Assembly: GCA_027487375.1 (NCBI GenBank)
Contig: JAIYDQ010000231.1
Coordinates: forward strand, 1 to 43,928
Direction: 5' to 3'
Length of the DNA stretch: 43,928 nt
Source: Planctomycetaceae bacterium
Lineage (GTDB): Bacteria; Planctomycetota; Planctomycetia; Pirellulales; Pirellulaceae
Below, one piece after another: positions 42,801 to 43,928 of the stretch. Under the pieces are notes generated by a model. It saw only the letters and a program-made list of their open reading frames with translations. It did not search any database and was not told the origin of the DNA. The translations under genes were made by a program, and so were the position numbers. Numbering within the stretch: position 1 is the first letter of the stretch; each line of letters starts with the position of its first letter.

Positions 42801-42944
42801 GGCTGCTACCATGGGAGTCGCGTTGATATCGGTTTCCGAATTGCGTAGTTCCGGAAAATCGCCAGCGCACGCATGGCTAAGGAACGCAAAACCAAGGGCG
42901 ATGTGCCCAAAACGTCGAAGGCGAAAGCTATGTGAATTGGTCAT
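39867..42944 (-). CDS. PVC-type haem-binding protein: beta-propeller dehydrogenase domain, HEAT-like repeats, C-terminal cytochrome c domain
   Basis: 1025 residues. A signal peptide at about 1-27 (ALGFAFLSHACA) indicates export. Residues about 50-400 are a six-bladed propeller of the membrane-bound dehydrogenase type (PIAMAWDSGGRFWVAE, GLRFGPDGWLYGRCG, TTNPWGHDWNEFGDLFFVN, GGVMLIDWSDTGECHE). A helical HEAT-like region spans about 430-870. The C-terminal domain has one c-type haem site CGKCH (Cys902, Cys905, His906), IGPDLTGSNRSNLDYLVENI and VLIVEREEIQEIK. The three-part layout is specific to Planctomycetes and Verrucomicrobia. Periplasmic sugar oxidation feeding electrons to the cytochrome is suggested by the fold but unproven. 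It stands alone. Confidence 0.92.
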   Translation of the reverse strand: MTNSHSFRLRRFGHIALGFAFLSHACAGDFPELRNSETDINATPMVAAEVALKMELPKGFKATLFASEPEVQNPIAMAWDSGGRFWVAENFTYAEAQQRFDLSFRDRVLVLEDVDGDGVSDKRTVFTDQVQMLTSVEVGHGGVWLMCPPHVLFIPDANQDLVPDGPAQIVLDGFTVSEANYHNYANGLRFGPDGWLYGRCGASCPGLIGRPGTPDKDRFALEGGIWRYHPTRKTVEVLCAGTTNPWGHDWNEFGDLFFVNTVNGHFWHAIPGAHYNRPFNLDPNPQTYQTIDQHADHYHFDTGKSWMQSRDGAANSLGGGHAHCGAMFYIGEGWPKEYRGKFFTSNFHGRRLNQETVSRKGSGYLATHDPDFCIVPDPFYRGMDLSVGPDGGVMLIDWSDTGECHERNGVHRTSGRIFKLTHQDHLAVNKIPKVDSLSNKELVSLHRSENEWAIRQARLILAQRSVAGLATSVEPDLSVAMKDLLALTVNATPVTAVRAAMTLVACGQVDQDIAKMWLNSPSENLRAWSIRASLDAMPIDDVFRAHPTAMPIDAELLSSHVSLAKTDPSGLVRLALASNIQRLPLKDRTALAMGLMSREEDADDHNLPLLVWYGLMPVAEELPSSLIEVAIESKWPLVQRLIARRLAESMHKDGAPLDSLINAITNSKNSDLRATIISGISDAMKGWAKAPEPKTWKAFSASVKDDETTLSPMVRELGVVFGDGRAMTQIRELVLDEKAEIGLRRSAFLSLLNQRPDDLNEICAKLIGDQRINTIAAKGLALDDNAENAKLVIKSFGRFRGTDRPEIIAAMVSRKSFASELVNAIAKGTIAKSYLSAFDARQIRSFGDEELNKRLAEAWGETRESPEDRRVAMEKLHRLLAEQDPQSANLSKGRAVFAELCGKCHRMYGEGQKIGPDLTGSNRSNLDYLVENIIDPSAVVQADYRVSILLMDDGRILNGVVVSKNDRTLSLQTQSEVLIVEREEIQEIKQTSQSPMPEGQLDQLSAAQIRDLFAYLRHPSQVALP

Positions 42945-43479
42945 CGTTACGTGCGATCGAAGTAGATAGATTGACGCGGGGAAGCTGTAGATGGGGAAAG
43001 CTCTGTGCGGCTGTTACATTGAAGTATAGCCGCTCGCGAAAGGGCCGTGAAAATCGCGATAGAATGCGGGACTACTCGCTTTTTCGAAGTTGCCTGATCG
43101 GCGAATTATCTAGAAGCTTTCATTTTGACCGTCAGGTCGGTGCATTGTTTTTGCGATTACAAAAATTGTAAAAAAAGAGAATCAAGCGTTGTTTTTAACT
43201 GTTTCTTAATACGCTCATAGCCCTCGATGCGTTAATTTATCCGCCTAAGTTTGTGAGGTAATTATTTCGACTCAAGGGACTCCGAAAATAATTGGTGGCA
43301 ATTCAATTCGCGTGCTAATAAATCGCGTTTCTAAGCACTGAGTGGGGCAAATTCTTGATCTTGCTTTGACAGTGCTTGGGGCGAAAGAATTTCACGAGTG
43401 CCATCGAACATGTATTTTGTCGCCTACTTGAGTTCGACAGTTAGGCAGTTGTTTCGAAGTGTAGTGGGGATTTACCAAA
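42945..43479. other. Divergent gene-free region, AT-rich near 43140-43340
   Basis: 535 bases between the large haem protein and the DUF1559 gene, so promoters for both should lie here. TTGACA at 43366-43371 is followed 17 bases later by ATTTCA, a weak candidate for the DUF1559 gene. A 79-codon plus-strand ORF (42932-43171) starts inside the haem gene, has no ribosome site and no family resemblance, and is not supported. No palindromic repeat family was seen. Confidence 0.4.
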
Positions 43480-43928
43480 GTGAAAAATAACATATTACGA
43501 AGAGACGGTTTTACGCTTGTTGAGCTTTTAGTCGTTATTGCAATCATCGGGGTGCTGGCAGGGTTGCTGCTCCCGGCAGTTCAGCAAGCACGTGAAGCAG
43601 CGCGCCGAATGACTTGCAGTAACAACTTACGTCAGCAAGGACTGGCGCTTATGAACTATGAGGGCGCGTATCGAAAGCTTCCACCGGCGATCTGGACTGC
43701 TCCGTTTCCAATGCCTCCGCTTGCAACCAGTACTGTGGTTTGGTCAGCGGGAGGTGTCAACAGAACGTATTCGAATCTAGATGACGACGGGTATGGCTGG
43801 CAGACCATTATCTTACCATTTATGGAGCAGGGACCGCTTTACGATCAGATGACGAGTGTTGCAGGTACAAACATACCTCCAGTCGGCACTCCGGGGGCGA
43901 TTGAGCTTTACTGGCGAAGGATGGGAGC
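43480..43928 (+). CDS. DUF1559 pseudopilin-like protein, N-terminal part (3' end outside window)
   Basis: The GTG at 43480 opens [20 protein letters not shown], a type IV pilin/pseudopilin signal: cleavage after the Gly, Phe at +1, Glu at +5, then a hydrophobic helix ([16 protein letters not shown]). The typical DUF1559 continuation [20 protein letters not shown] and YRKLPPA follows, with [19 protein letters not shown] further on. The frame is open to the last base (149 codons visible of about 300 expected). DUF1559 proteins occur in large numbers in planctomycete genomes and are processed like pseudopilins, probably surface-located; their function is not known. GTGGGGA about 9 bases upstream is a weak ribosome site. 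Confidence 0.93.
   Translation, partial: MKNNILRRDGFTLVELLVVIAIIGVLAGLLLPAVQQAREAARRMTCSNNLRQQGLALMNYEGAYRKLPPAIWTAPFPMPPLATSTVVWSAGGVNRTYSNLDDDGYGWQTIILPFMEQGPLYDQMTSVAGTNIPPVGTPGAIELYWRRMG

Noticed and set aside
42945-43479. tRNA or other RNA gene in the large divergent gap
   Set aside because: No cloverleaf arms, no TTC-loop consensus and no strong hairpin with a T-run were found.

Overview
The window looks like a piece of a planctomycete chromosome, most likely of the family Pirellulaceae (Rhodopirellula and relatives). This rests on lineage-typical families: a DUF1501 protein paired with a PSCyt1/DUF1549/DUF1553 protein, a very large PVC-type beta-propeller/cytochrome protein, a DUF1559 pseudopilin-like protein, an ECF sigma factor overlapping a Ser/Thr kinase gene, and many short palindromic repeats between genes. 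Base composition is near 50% GC. The genus is inference. No tRNA, rRNA, CRISPR array, transposase or prophage was seen.

Layout. 1-993 is the 3' part of ilvD. 994-1682 holds a palindromic repeat and, on the minus strand, what looks like a self-contained short transcription unit: promoter, hairpin, strong Shine-Dalgarno, 13-codon ORF, two hairpins (one with an anti-Shine-Dalgarno loop) and an intrinsic terminator. 1683-3705 carries a PTPMT1-like lipid phosphatase, a two-gene retropepsin-like protease module and a small membrane protein. 3804-8208 carries nadB and then the run argB-argF-glnB (PII), with a candidate attenuator ahead of argB. 8407-13438 (minus) holds bioA, a stand-alone SAM-binding-type domain, a repeat-rich gap, leuA and a LuxR-type regulator. 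13786-17561 (plus) is ECF sigma factor, Cache-sensor Ser/Thr kinase and queC. 17681-24762 (minus) holds the DUF1501 and PSCyt pair and a lemA/M48 protease pair. 24948-30892 (plus) is a Uma2-type nuclease and sbcCD. 31169-38228 looks like a sugar or polyol island: a tagatose/psicose 3-epimerase-like enzyme, a DUF4432 mutarotase-like protein, a mannose-6-phosphate-isomerase-like cupin, a second TIM-barrel isomerase and a Gfo/Idh/MocA dehydrogenase, with a betaine-lipid-type methyltransferase in between. 38596-42944 (minus) holds a fatty-acid desaturase and the large haem protein. The window ends inside a DUF1559 gene.

How genes work together. The clearest logic is argB-argF-glnB: an N-acetylglutamate kinase with the N-terminal helix of arginine-sensitive enzymes sits in one transcription unit with ornithine carbamoyltransferase and a PII protein, the class known to bind this kinase in cyanobacteria and plants. 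This PII has Phe at position 51 and Pro at 49, so it lacks both classical modification sites. The sigma factor and kinase overlap by 4 bases and probably form one signalling unit. sbcD and sbcC overlap by 4 bases and encode a DNA-end nuclease complex.

The intergenic DNA holds at least seven families of short palindromic repeats. Three of the larger copies lie between converging genes, and one supplies the leuA stop codon. All assignments come from reading the sequence; no database search was run.
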